A stretch of DNA of 64,000 nt from Halogeometricum sp. S1BR25-6 (GTDB lineage Archaea; Halobacteriota; Halobacteria; Halobacteriales; Haloferacaceae), in assembly GCF_031624495.1 (NCBI RefSeq), contig NZ_JAMQOP010000001.1:992001-1056000 (forward strand), read 5' to 3'. The notes under the pieces were generated by a model. It was not told the origin of the DNA. It did not search any database and was given only the letters and a program-made list of their open reading frames with translations. Position numbers and translations under genes: made by a program. Positions 24,877 to 33,216 of this stretch are shown here, one piece after another; positions within the stretch are counted from its first letter, which is position 1; each line of letters begins with the position of its first letter.

Positions 24877-25545
24877 CTATCCGTTCCTCCCCGTGCCGGT
24901 GTGCGCCGACTCGCCGTACTTCAGGATGTAGAACGTGAAGATGACCGTCACGATGATCCCGAGGATGGTGGCGGCGCCGACCCAGTGGGCCTGAATCGGG
25001 ACGCCGAGTTCCTCGAGTTCCTTCTCGCCGCCGCCCTCGCCGCTGCTCGGGTTCTCGACGACTTCGATGGTACCGACCATCCCCGCGGTCTCGTGGGGGG
25101 CGCAGTGGTACTCGTACGTACCGAGCGTGCCGAACGTGTGCGTGTACGTGAACCCCTCGTTCTCGATGGGTTCGTGACCGGACCAGTTCGCACCCTCGGG
25201 CGTGCTGTCGGGGACGACGTTGTGGTTGTCCGACATCCACACGAACTCCACCGTCGTGCCGGGGGCGATTTGGAGCGCCTCCTCGGTGCCGGGGGTGAAG
25301 ACGAGGGAGCCGCCGGGGCCGACTTCGACCGTCTTCGACGCGCCGCCACCGCCGCCACCACCGCCGCCGGTGCCGGTACCTGCGCCGGTGCCGGTGCCTC
25401 CGGTACCGGTTCCTGTTCCTGCCCCTGTCCCGGTTCCGCTCGACGTCGAAGTGCCCTCTTGGGCGGCCCCGACTCCGGCGGCGGCAGAGGCCGTCGCGGT
25501 CGCGGCAGGGACGCTTGCCGCTCTCAGAAAGTCCCGCCTTTTCAT
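24877..25545 (-). CDS. Halocyanin-like blue copper protein of the cytochrome b operon
   Basis: A 222-aa protein, first gene of the cytochrome b operon. Tat signal K-R-R-D-F-L-R-A-A at the N-terminus, a Gly/Thr-rich linker (30-70), type 1 copper ligands H108, C148, H151 and M156, and a C-terminal transmembrane helix (about 190-212). It probably takes the place of a cytochrome c or Rieske-linked acceptor at the outer face. ATG 25543-25545 has TATA-like GTTTAAG about 28 nt upstream on the minus strand, the likely promoter of the operon. It is closely similar to the protein at 9318-9971. Confidence 0.92.
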   Translation of the reverse strand: MKRRDFLRAASVPAATATASAAAGVGAAQEGTSTSSGTGTGAGTGTGTGGTGTGAGTGTGGGGGGGGGASKTVEVGPGGSLVFTPGTEEALQIAPGTTVEFVWMSDNHNVVPDSTPEGANWSGHEPIENEGFTYTHTFGTLGTYEYHCAPHETAGMVGTIEVVENPSSGEGGGEKELEELGVPIQAHWVGAATILGIIVTVIFTFYILKYGESAHTGTGRNG

Positions 25546-25641
25546 ACAGGAAATTCTCAGGATGGAACGCGCTTAAACCCACCGACTCCCCCCGCCACCG
25601 GGCCGCTGTCGGCGTCTCAGGCCCCGCGGGGTTCGGGCGAT

Positions 25642-26481
25642 TTAGGTCCCGCCGGGGCGCCCGTCGCTCCCGGATTCGTCGGCCGTCTCGTCGGATTCGA
25701 GCGCCGCACCACTCGCGTCGTCGACGGGCACGAAGTCGGGTCGGCCGCGGTCGCGGACGGCCCGAAGTCGGTTGCGGTACTCCTCGGTCCGGAAGCGGTC
25801 CGAGAGGCGGGCGTTCGCCACGACGAAGAACAGGAAGAACCCCACGAGGAGGAAGAACCCGGCGACGACCGGGGGGACGATGTTTATCTGCCGCCCCGAA
25901 CTGAACGGGATGAGGTCGGTGAACAGCCACAGTCCGAACAGGACGAGGCCGCCGAGTATCTGCCCGCCGGCGATTATCTGGAGGATGGTGTTGCCGAGTT
26001 CGCTCGACTGCTCGACGACGGCGTCGGGGTCCGGCAGCCCGTAGTTCTCCGGCGGTTCCTGCACCTCGAAGTCGTCCATCGAACAGAGGACGAGCGAGGG
26101 TTGCACGTCGCGGTAGACGGTCCCCTCGCCCTCCAGCGACCCGTCGGGACCGACCAGCGCGTAGCCCTCGTCGGAGTAGACCAACACGTGGGGTTCGCCG
26201 TCGACGGCGACGCGTTCGACGACGCCGAATATCTCCCGTCGGGCGACCCGACTCTTCAGTTCCTTCTCCAGTCGCACGAGCAGTTCCTCGCCGACGACCC
26301 ACGAATCCGGGTCGAACGCCGCCTCCCACTCCTCGGCGGTCATCTCCGCCATGTCCTCCGGACCGAAGTCGTCGAAGTCGTACTTCTCCTCGACCTCTTG
26401 GCGCAGGGCCGCCAGGTCGGCGTCCTCCGAGTCCGAGGGCGGCCGCTCCGCGTCGACTCGTTCGTCCGACGATTCGCTCAT
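25642..26481 (-). CDS. Haloarchaeal protein with two C-terminal helices, upstream of cytochrome b operon
   Basis: A 279-aa protein. The N-terminal half (about 1-165) is soluble and acidic, with predicted strands and E-M-T-A-E-E-W-E-A-A-F-D-P. The C-terminal half has two hydrophobic segments (about 175-195 and 208-230) and an acidic tail. It has no C-T-H-x-G-C Rieske box, heme or copper motif. ATG 26479-26481 is the start that leaves the divergent promoter free. Its place next to the halocyanin gene suggests an assembly or accessory role, which is inference. Confidence 0.72.
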   Translation of the reverse strand: MSESSDERVDAERPPSDSEDADLAALRQEVEEKYDFDDFGPEDMAEMTAEEWEAAFDPDSWVVGEELLVRLEKELKSRVARREIFGVVERVAVDGEPHVLVYSDEGYALVGPDGSLEGEGTVYRDVQPSLVLCSMDDFEVQEPPENYGLPDPDAVVEQSSELGNTILQIIAGGQILGGLVLFGLWLFTDLIPFSSGRQINIVPPVVAGFFLLVGFFLFFVVANARLSDRFRTEEYRNRLRAVRDRGRPDFVPVDDASGAALESDETADESGSDGRPGGT

Positions 26482-26612
26482 CGCCGGAGATTGGGGACGA
26501 ACCACCGTTAGGGTGACGGTCGCCCCGCGGCGTTCGTTCCCTCTCGGGTACGACCGCCGCACGCCGTCCCGCAGTCGGGCAACTTAGGCCGCTCGACTCC
26601 TAACCCTCGGCG

Positions 26613-27092
26613 ATGGTATCCGAGTCGGCCATCGCGACGGGCGCCGCGCTGATGGTCACGGCCAGCTTTCCGTTCTACCTCTACGGGGCGTGGATCATCA
26701 TCGAGGCCGAGACGGTGACGTGGGACGTGCTCGTCCGCCACCTCAGCTTCATCGTCCCCGGACTCCTCCTCAACACGATACCCGTCGTCGTCTGGATGAT
26801 TCCGCGCCTCTTCGTGCAACTCGGCGGCCTTTCGGCGCTCCACGCGGTGCTCGGACTCCAGGCGTACGCGATGCTCACGTTCGCGCTGACCGGCATCGTC
26901 CGTATCTTCCAAGCGAAGCGCAACGCCGACCTCTATCACAATCCCGACCAGGAGATAGACTTGGACGACCTGCACGAGAACATGGGCGCTTGGCGCGGCC
27001 GTCTCCGCATCGGCGTCGTCGGCTACGTGCTGTTCTGGATTCTGGCGTGGTTCCTCGGCGTCTACCAGTATCTCGCCTCGTACGTGTTCTGA
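26613..27092 (+). CDS. Four-helix membrane protein divergent from the cytochrome b locus (159 aa)
   Basis: A 159-aa protein with four hydrophobic segments. Histidines lie in loops or helices (V-R-H-L-S-F, A-L-H-A-V-L-G, D-L-H-E-N-M), an arrangement resembling small heme- or quinone-associated membrane proteins, but this is not a defined motif. ATG 26613 has a TATA-like AACTTAGG about 28 nt upstream. It is conserved next to haloarchaeal bc genes as far as I recall; function unknown. Confidence 0.7.
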   Translation: MVSESAIATGAALMVTASFPFYLYGAWIIIEAETVTWDVLVRHLSFIVPGLLLNTIPVVVWMIPRLFVQLGGLSALHAVLGLQAYAMLTFALTGIVRIFQAKRNADLYHNPDQEIDLDDLHENMGAWRGRLRIGVVGYVLFWILAWFLGVYQYLASYVF

Positions 27093-27127
27093 GGCCCCGG
27101 TCGGCCGCTCCGCTCATCGTTCGCCGC

Positions 27128-27811
27128 TCACCACGCCTCGCCGCTGGCCAGGTCGACCTCCCCGTCGACTTTCGACGACGGGCAGACGTCTTCGAGGACG
27201 CACGCCTCGCAGTCGGGGTTGCGGGCGGTGCAGACGGCGCGGCCGTGGCTGATGAACAGGTGCGTGAGCTGTTGCCAGTCCTCCTCGGGGACGACGGGCA
27301 TGAGGTCCTCCTCTATCTTCTCGGGGCGCTCCTCCTCTGTGATTCCGAGTCGCCGCGAGAGCCGCTGGACGTGCGTGTCGACGACGATACCCTCCACCAC
27401 GTCGTGACCGTGCTGGAGGACGACGTTCGCCGTCTTCCGGCCGACGCCCGCGAGGTCCGTCAGGTCGCTCATCGTGTCCGGCACCTCCCCGTCGTGTTTC
27501 TCCACGATGTCGGCGGCGGCCGACCGGATGTACTTCGCCTTGTTGTTGTAGTAGGTGATAGAGCCGATGTCGTCGGCGAGTTCCTCCTGGTCGGCCGCCG
27601 CGAACGCCTCGGCGGAGGGGTACTTCTCGAAGAGGTCGGCTGTCACCGAGTTCACCCGCTCGTCGGTGCACTGCGCCGACAACACCACGGCGACGAGCAG
27701 TTCCAAGCGGGTCGAGAAGTTCAGCGAGATGGTCGTGTCGGGGTACTCCTCGTAGAGGCGGTCGAGTATCTCCCGCACCTGCGCGTCGCGCGTATCGAGC
27801 GGCGTTCCCAT
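27128..27811 (-). CDS. nth: Endonuclease III (DNA glycosylase/AP lyase)
   Basis: A 227-aa base-excision repair enzyme for oxidised pyrimidines. The helix-hairpin-helix L-A-G-V-G-R-K-T-A-N-V has the catalytic K126; the catalytic D145 is in V-V-D-T-H-V-Q-R. A [4Fe-4S] cluster loop C194-x6-C201-x2-C204-x5-C210 is complete. Length and N-terminus are typical. It lies convergent to the membrane protein gene at 26613. Confidence 0.95.
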   Translation of the reverse strand: MGTPLDTRDAQVREILDRLYEEYPDTTISLNFSTRLELLVAVVLSAQCTDERVNSVTADLFEKYPSAEAFAAADQEELADDIGSITYYNNKAKYIRSAAADIVEKHDGEVPDTMSDLTDLAGVGRKTANVVLQHGHDVVEGIVVDTHVQRLSRRLGITEEERPEKIEEDLMPVVPEEDWQQLTHLFISHGRAVCTARNPDCEACVLEDVCPSSKVDGEVDLASGEAW

Positions 27812-27860
27812 ACGCCGGCGATGGCGGCCCCCGGTGTTGAGTGGTTCGGGTTCGCGCCGC

Positions 27861-28244
27861 TCACAGGAGCGCTCGTCGCACCGCGTCGAGAAACCGCTCC
27901 CGCGTGACGGGTTTGACCAAGTAGGCGGTGACGTCGTCCTCGCAGACGTGCGCGTCGGGTTGGTAGGCGCTGACGACGACGACGGGGCGGTCGCCGTCGA
28001 GACGGTTCAGCACCTCGGGTCCCGAGAGCGCCGGCAGCCGCCGGTCCAGGACGAGGGCGTCCACGTCGTCGTCGACGGCGGCCAGCGCCGCCTCGCCGTC
28101 GAGCGCCGTGCGGACGGCGACGTCCTCGCACCCGGCGAGCCACAACTCGTAGGTCCCCAGCAGGTCCTCGTCGTCCTCGACGACGAGAACCGTGCGCTCC
28201 TCCGATTTCGACCTCGACCTCGGCCCCCTCGCTCTGGCACCCAT
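27861..28244 (-). CDS. Response regulator, receiver domain only
   Basis: A 127-aa CheY-like protein. V-V-E-D-D-E-D is the acidic pocket, D in L-V-L-D-R-R-L-P the phospho-acceptor, S in V-V-V-V-S-A-Y and K in Y-L-V-K-P-V the switch residues. No output domain follows. The first 15 residues are basic and may be disordered. It is divergent from the large histidine kinase at 28332 across 87 nt, so it is a likely phosphotransfer partner. Confidence 0.88.
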   Translation of the reverse strand: MGARARGPRSRSKSEERTVLVVEDDEDLLGTYELWLAGCEDVAVRTALDGEAALAAVDDDVDALVLDRRLPALSGPEVLNRLDGDRPVVVVSAYQPDAHVCEDDVTAYLVKPVTRERFLDAVRRALL

Positions 28245-28331
28245 GTGGTGAACAAACGGCCGGTACGTTCAATAGCGTAGCGGTGTAGCCGGACCGGGAT
28301 TCCTTATAGCTTCGAGGTCCTACGATGCGCT

Positions 28332-31283
28332 ATGCACACGGGGCCTCCCGGAGGGGACGACGCCTCGGCCGAGCGAGTCATCTCCGAACCGGCGGAGATT
28401 CTCGAACGCGTCTCCGACGCGTTCTACGCTCTCGACGCCGAGTGGCGCTTCAGGTACGTCAACGAGCGAGCCACGGAACTGCTCGGTCGTTCCGAGGAGG
28501 ACCTGCTCGGGCGCTCGGTCTGGGAGACCTTCCCGGAGGCGGCCGAGACGGCGCTCTGGACGGAGTACCACGAGGCGATGCAGACGCAGGACTCGACCAA
28601 CTTCGAGATATACTACGAGTCGCTCGGGGGATGGTTCGAGGTGAACGCCCACCCTTCCGAGACGGGGCTGTCCGTCTACTTCCGGGACGTCACCGCCGAG
28701 AAGGAGCGCGAGCGGCGGTTGGCCGAGACGCGACGGCGCTACCGGACGCTCGTCGACAACTTTCCCAACGGATCGGTCACCCTCTTCGACCACGACCTGC
28801 GGCTTCTCGTCACCGGGGGGGACATCGACAAACTGGACGGCGTTCGGCCCGATCGACTGGTGGCGTTCGAGAGCGACGAACTGGCTGGAGAGCGGCTCTC
28901 CGAGGTGGTCTATCCGGAGGCGTTCGAGGAGATAGAGCCGCACTACCGCGCCACCCTCGAGGGGGAGACGCGGACGTTCCTGCTCCCCGTCGACGACCGG
29001 ATACACCGCGTGCGGACGGTCCCGGTTCGGGGGGACGACGGCGACGTGCTCGCCGGTCTCGCCATCTCCCAGGACGTCACCGAGCGCTTCGAGAAGCAAC
29101 GGGAACTGGAGACCCGCTCGCATCAACAGGAGGTCGTCGCCGAACTCGGGCGGTTGGCGCTGGAACATCCGCCCTTGGACGACCTGTTCGACCGGGCGAC
29201 CGAGGCCGTCGCCGAGACGCTCGACAACGATTACTGTAAGGTGTTGGACCTCTCCGACGACGGTCGGGAACTGTTGCTCCGCTCCGGCATCGGCTGGAAG
29301 CCGGGACACGTCGGCGAGGCGTCCGTCGCCAACGACGAGAACACGCAGGCCGGTTACACCCTGCTCTCTGCGGACCCCGTCGTCGTCACCGACCTCGGGG
29401 CCGAGGCCCGCTTTTCCGGTCCGGACCTCCTCGTCGACCACGACGTCGTGAGCGGAATCAGCACGATAATCGGCCCCATCGACGACCCGTGGGGCATCCT
29501 CGGCACCCACGACACCGAGGAGCGGTCGTTCACGGAGTACGACGTGGACTTCGTCCAGAGCGTCGCCAACATCCTCGCGACGGCCATCGACCACCACGAG
29601 TTCGAGCGCGAGCGGCAGGCGCAGCGCGAGCAGTTGGCGGCGCTGAACGACCTGAACTCGCTCGTCCAGCAGATATCCGAGTCGGCGGTCAGACAGTCGA
29701 GTCGCGAGGAGATAGAGGGGCTCCTCTGCGAGACGGTGGCCGCCTCGGACTCCTACGTGTTCGCGTGGATCGGCGAGGCGGACGAGGAGACCGGAGAGGT
29801 CGTCTGTCGGTACGAGTCGGGCGTCGAGAACTACCTCTCGAACATCGAACTGTCGCTCGACGGTCCCGGCCGGGACGGGCCGACGGTGCAGGCGCTTCTC
29901 ACGGGGGAGACGCAGGTCGTTCAGGACGTCGACGAGAGCGCGAATTACGCCTCGTGGCGCGGCCACGCGCGAGCGTACGGCTACCGGTCCTCGGCGGCCA
30001 TCCCCATCGCGTTCGGCGAGGACCGGTACGGCGTTCTGAACGTCTACTCCGAGCGCCCCGGCGCGTTCGGAACGGAGGAGCGGACGGCGCTCTCGCGTCT
30101 CGGCACCATCGTCGGCCACGCGCTCCGGTCGGTCGAGCGGGACCGACAGCTCCGCGAGAGCGAGCGGCGGTACCGGACGCTCGCGGAGAACATCCCGAAC
30201 GGCGCCGTCGCCCTCGTCGACACCGACCTCACCTACCTGCTCGCGGCGGGGTCGAACTTCGACGACGCGGATCTCGACCCCGCAGACGTCGAAGGCACGC
30301 ACATCGACGACGTGACGTTCCTCCCGCGGCCGGTGCTCGAATCGGTGAACGACGCACTCAGAGCGGCGTTGGCGGGCGAGACGAGGACCGTCCGAGCCGA
30401 ACTCGAGGACCGAGTCGTGGAGTTCCGCACGGTCCCCGTCCACGACGAGGGCGGCGAGGAGATTCGAGCCGCGATGATACTCTCACAGGACATCACCGAA
30501 CGCGTCCGCCGCGAGGAGGATTTAGAACACGAACGAGAGCGCCTCGAACTGATGAACCGTCTCATCCGTCACAACCTCCTCAACAGTCTCAACGTGGTCG
30601 ACGCGCGTTTGGAGTTCGTCGAGGAGAAAGTCGACGACAGCGTCGCGGAACACCTCGCGACGGCGCGCAAGCGGACCGACTCGATGATCGAACTCGTCCA
30701 GACGATTCGCTCGCTGATGAACGCCATCGTCGAGGCGGACGACGTCGCCTTGGAACCCGTCTCGCTCGACGAGTCCATCCGCGCCGAACTGGCGGCCACG
30801 CGGGAACTGTACCCGGACGCCGAACTCGTCTACGAGGGCCCGACCGGCGTGACCGTCGTGGCGAACGAACTGCTCGGGGAGGTGGTCGAGAACCTCCTCG
30901 TCAACGCCGTCCAGCACAACGACAAACCGATTCCGCGGGTGACCGTCGACGTCGACGTTGAGGAGGAGACGGTTGCGCTCGTGGTCGCGGACAACGGCCC
31001 CGGCGTCGACCCCGACCTCGAATCGCGCATCTTCGACAAGGGGACGAAGGGGTTCGAGAGTCCGGGCACCGGGTTCGGCCTCCACCTCGTCCGGGAAATC
31101 GTCGAGGCGTACGGCGGCGACGTCTCCGTGGAGAACCGACCCGAGGAGGGTGCGGTGTTCCGGGTGGTGCTCCCGCGGGCGTGGGAGGACCCAGAGGACA
31201 CCGACGGAGAAGCCGATACCGACGCGGACGCCGACTCCGGTTCGGAATCCGAATCCGACTCAGAGTCCGAGGCGGGTAGTTAA
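28332..31283 (+). CDS. Multi-domain PAS/GAF sensor histidine kinase
   Basis: A 983-aa soluble kinase without transmembrane segments. Order: PAS (about 20-125), PAS (140-265), GAF (275-430), GAF (450-610), PAS (625-735), a dimerisation helix with H747 in L-I-R-H-N-L-L-N-S-L-N, and a catalytic ATPase domain with N-box E-N-L-L-V-N-A-V-Q-H-N, G1 D-N-G-P-G-V and G2 G-T-G-F-G-L-H. The last 40 residues are an acidic Asp/Ser/Glu tail. ATG 28332 follows TTATAG about 27 nt upstream. It probably senses a cytoplasmic redox or small-molecule cue and phosphorylates the divergent receiver. Confidence 0.92.
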   Translation: MHTGPPGGDDASAERVISEPAEILERVSDAFYALDAEWRFRYVNERATELLGRSEEDLLGRSVWETFPEAAETALWTEYHEAMQTQDSTNFEIYYESLGGWFEVNAHPSETGLSVYFRDVTAEKERERRLAETRRRYRTLVDNFPNGSVTLFDHDLRLLVTGGDIDKLDGVRPDRLVAFESDELAGERLSEVVYPEAFEEIEPHYRATLEGETRTFLLPVDDRIHRVRTVPVRGDDGDVLAGLAISQDVTERFEKQRELETRSHQQEVVAELGRLALEHPPLDDLFDRATEAVAETLDNDYCKVLDLSDDGRELLLRSGIGWKPGHVGEASVANDENTQAGYTLLSADPVVVTDLGAEARFSGPDLLVDHDVVSGISTIIGPIDDPWGILGTHDTEERSFTEYDVDFVQSVANILATAIDHHEFERERQAQREQLAALNDLNSLVQQISESAVRQSSREEIEGLLCETVAASDSYVFAWIGEADEETGEVVCRYESGVENYLSNIELSLDGPGRDGPTVQALLTGETQVVQDVDESANYASWRGHARAYGYRSSAAIPIAFGEDRYGVLNVYSERPGAFGTEERTALSRLGTIVGHALRSVERDRQLRESERRYRTLAENIPNGAVALVDTDLTYLLAAGSNFDDADLDPADVEGTHIDDVTFLPRPVLESVNDALRAALAGETRTVRAELEDRVVEFRTVPVHDEGGEEIRAAMILSQDITERVRREEDLEHERERLELMNRLIRHNLLNSLNVVDARLEFVEEKVDDSVAEHLATARKRTDSMIELVQTIRSLMNAIVEADDVALEPVSLDESIRAELAATRELYPDAELVYEGPTGVTVVANELLGEVVENLLVNAVQHNDKPIPRVTVDVDVEEETVALVVADNGPGVDPDLESRIFDKGTKGFESPGTGFGLHLVREIVEAYGGDVSVENRPEEGAVFRVVLPRAWEDPEDTDGEADTDADADSGSESESDSESEAGS

Positions 31284-31309
31284 GTCCCCGCCCGCGGAAC
31301 CGACCCGGT

Positions 31310-31435
31310 ATGGGAGACACTGACGCGCCCCCGTGGCGGGCCGCCCTCGGGACGGTCGCCGGTTACGGCGGGATACTCTTGCTCATGTTCGTCGTCCTGT
31401 TTCTCGTGCCGTACATCGTCGTCAGCGTGCTCTGA
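31310..31435 (+). CDS. 41-residue single-span membrane protein
   Basis: A very short gene: a polar start M-G-D-T-D-A-P-P-W-R then one long hydrophobic helix (about residues 11-41) with G-G-I-L-L-L-M-F-V-V-L-F-L-V. The stop is TGA 31433-31435. Codon use is high in third-position G/C and the composition is that of a membrane peptide, so I regard it as real. It starts 26 nt after the kinase stop and may be co-transcribed. Function unknown; it could be a small regulator of a membrane complex. Confidence 0.65.
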   Translation: MGDTDAPPWRAALGTVAGYGGILLLMFVVLFLVPYIVVSVL

Positions 31436-31504
31436 ACGCCCGGCAGGGATGAAACGAAAATAGAACGCTCGTTCGAAGGGACCCGCAATCGGAATCGGAA
31501 TCGA

Positions 31505-32722
31505 CTACGCGAACGCGCGGGAGGCGTCGGCGTCGTCCTCGGCCTCGGCCTGAATCTTCTCCCACGCGGAGACGAAGTCGTTCATGTATATCTCCGTGCG
31601 GTCGTCGCGGATGGCGAACATCCCGGCCTCGGTGCAGATGGCTTTCACGTCGGCGCCGGAGGCGTCGTCTGCCATCTCGGCGAGTTGCGCGAAGTCGACG
31701 TCGTCGTCGACGTTCATGTTGCGCGTGTGGATTTGGAAGATGATCTCGCGACCCTCCGCGTTCGGCTTGGGCACCTCGATGAGGCGGTCGAAGCGACCCG
31801 GCCGGAGGATGGCGGGGTCGAGCATGTCGAAGCGGTTCGTCGCCGCGATGATGCGGATGTCGCCGCGTTCGTCGAAGCCGTCCATCTCCGAGAGGAGTTG
31901 CATCATCGTGCGCTGGACCTCGGCGTCGCCGGACGTCTTCGAGTCCGTGCGTTTCGAGGCGATGGCGTCTATCTCGTCGATGAAGAGCACGGCGGGTTCG
32001 TTCTCGCGGGCGACCTCGAAGAGGTCGCGGACGAGTTTCGCCCCCTCGCCGATGAACTTGTGGACGAGTTCGGAGCCGGCCATCTTGATGAACGTCGCGT
32101 CGGTTTGGTTGGCGACGGCCTTCGCCAGCATCGTCTTCCCGGTGCCCGGCGGGCCGTAGAGGAGAACGCCCGACGGGGGCTGGATGCCGACCTTCTCGAA
32201 CATCTCGGGGGATTTGAGCGGCATCTCGACGGTTTCGCGGACCTCGTTCATCTGCTCTTCGAGGCCGCCGATGTCGGCGTACGTCACGTCGGGGCTGTGT
32301 TCGACCTGCATGACCCGAGCGCGCACGTCGGTCTCGTTGTCGAGTCGCTTGACGATAGAGAGGGAGTTGTTGACGGCGACGCGGGAGTCGGGTTCCAACT
32401 CCTCGCGCAGTTCGTCGGTGACTTCGGTGAGGGCCTCTTGGTTGTTGCCGTGCTGTTTGATGATGACGCCCTCGTCCGTAATCTCTTGGACGGTGGCGAC
32501 GAACAGCGGCGACTGTTTGAGCTTCTTGTTCTCGTGCGTGAGTCGTTCCAACTTCTGCTGGTACTTGTTGTTCTCGGCGTTCGCGTCCAGCAGCTTGTCC
32601 CGCATCTCTTCGTTCTGGGACTCGAGGACGTCGAGGCGCTCTTGGAGCGCCTGAATTTTCTCCTGCTGCGACGCCGCGTCCTCCTCGTAGGGAAGGTCGA
32701 CGTCGTCCACAGTGTCGGTCAT
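31505..32722 (-). CDS. pan: Proteasome-activating nucleotidase (PAN), AAA+ ATPase
   Basis: A 405-aa ATPase that unfolds substrates for the 20S proteasome. N-terminal coiled coil (about 15-70), OB domain (about 75-130), then the AAA module: Walker A G-P-P-G-T-G-K-T (190-197), Walker B V-L-F-I-D-E (245-250), sensor T-N-R, arginine finger region R-P-G-R-F-D-R. The last residues are R-A-F-A: the C-terminal hydrophobic-Tyr-x gate-opening motif appears as A-F-A, with Phe for Tyr. ATG 32720-32722 has TATA-like CTTATGA about 26 nt upstream. Confidence 0.95.
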   Translation of the reverse strand: MTDTVDDVDLPYEEDAASQQEKIQALQERLDVLESQNEEMRDKLLDANAENNKYQQKLERLTHENKKLKQSPLFVATVQEITDEGVIIKQHGNNQEALTEVTDELREELEPDSRVAVNNSLSIVKRLDNETDVRARVMQVEHSPDVTYADIGGLEEQMNEVRETVEMPLKSPEMFEKVGIQPPSGVLLYGPPGTGKTMLAKAVANQTDATFIKMAGSELVHKFIGEGAKLVRDLFEVARENEPAVLFIDEIDAIASKRTDSKTSGDAEVQRTMMQLLSEMDGFDERGDIRIIAATNRFDMLDPAILRPGRFDRLIEVPKPNAEGREIIFQIHTRNMNVDDDVDFAQLAEMADDASGADVKAICTEAGMFAIRDDRTEIYMNDFVSAWEKIQAEAEDDADASRAFA

Positions 32723-32820
32723 CGTCTGCTGTAGGGTAGCGTTTCATAAGAGGCTTCGGGTAGCCGGCCTTTCTGACCATCTCGCGGCCGATATCGTTTC
32801 CTGTCGTCGTCCGTCGGTCC

Positions 32821-32847
32821 GGCCGCGCCCGGCCGCGCCCGGCCGCG
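32821..32847 (+). repeat. Triplicate 10-bp GC tandem repeat
   Basis: GGCCGCGCCC occurs twice in tandem, followed by GGCCGCG, between the divergent PAN and HTH genes. The array is self-complementary in part and is about 100 nt upstream of the PAN start. No function assigned; it may affect DNA structure or be a binding array. Confidence 0.55.
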
Positions 32848-32927
32848 GTCCGAGACGTCTGATTCGCTCAGGTAATAATTCGATACAGCAAATATTATCA
32901 CCCTACATTCCCCAGCTATGAGTACGA

Positions 32928-33191
32928 ATGAGCACCACCGAGGTAGTCGGAACGGACGAGGGGTCGAGCGACCGCTGGGAACCGATTCGCGAGATGCCGC
33001 CGAGCGCGAAACTCGTGGCGAAAGTGCTGGACTACGACGACACGCTGACGCAGAGCCAACTCGCCGAGGAGACGCTGCTGCCGCCGCGGACGGTCCGCTA
33101 CGCTCTCTCGCGCCTGGAGGACGCGGGCGTCGTCGACTCGCGGTTCTCCTTCTCCGACGCCCGCAAGCGGCTCTACACGCTGAACATTTAA
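32928..33191 (+). CDS. Winged helix-turn-helix DNA-binding protein (87 aa)
   Basis: A single-domain MarR/Lrp-like winged helix. Helix 2 and 3 are S-Q-L-A-E-E-T-L-L-P-P-R-T-V-R-Y-A-L-S-R-L-E, followed by the wing V-V-D-S-R-F-S-F-S-D-A-R-K-R-L-Y. There is no ligand domain. TATA-like AATATTAT (about 32892-32899) lies about 33 nt before ATG 32928; another ATG at 32918 opens a different, non-conserved frame. The gene precedes the mre11-rad50 unit by 25 nt, so it may be co-transcribed with it or regulate it. Confidence 0.8.
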   Translation: MSTTEVVGTDEGSSDRWEPIREMPPSAKLVAKVLDYDDTLTQSQLAEETLLPPRTVRYALSRLEDAGVVDSRFSFSDARKRLYTLNI

Positions 33192-33216
33192 ATCCGAACG
33201 CGGGACCAGTCCCGCC

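Noticed and set aside
25320-25450. Second GC-rich repeat resembling a satellite
   Set aside because: It encodes the equivalent linker of the other halocyanin.
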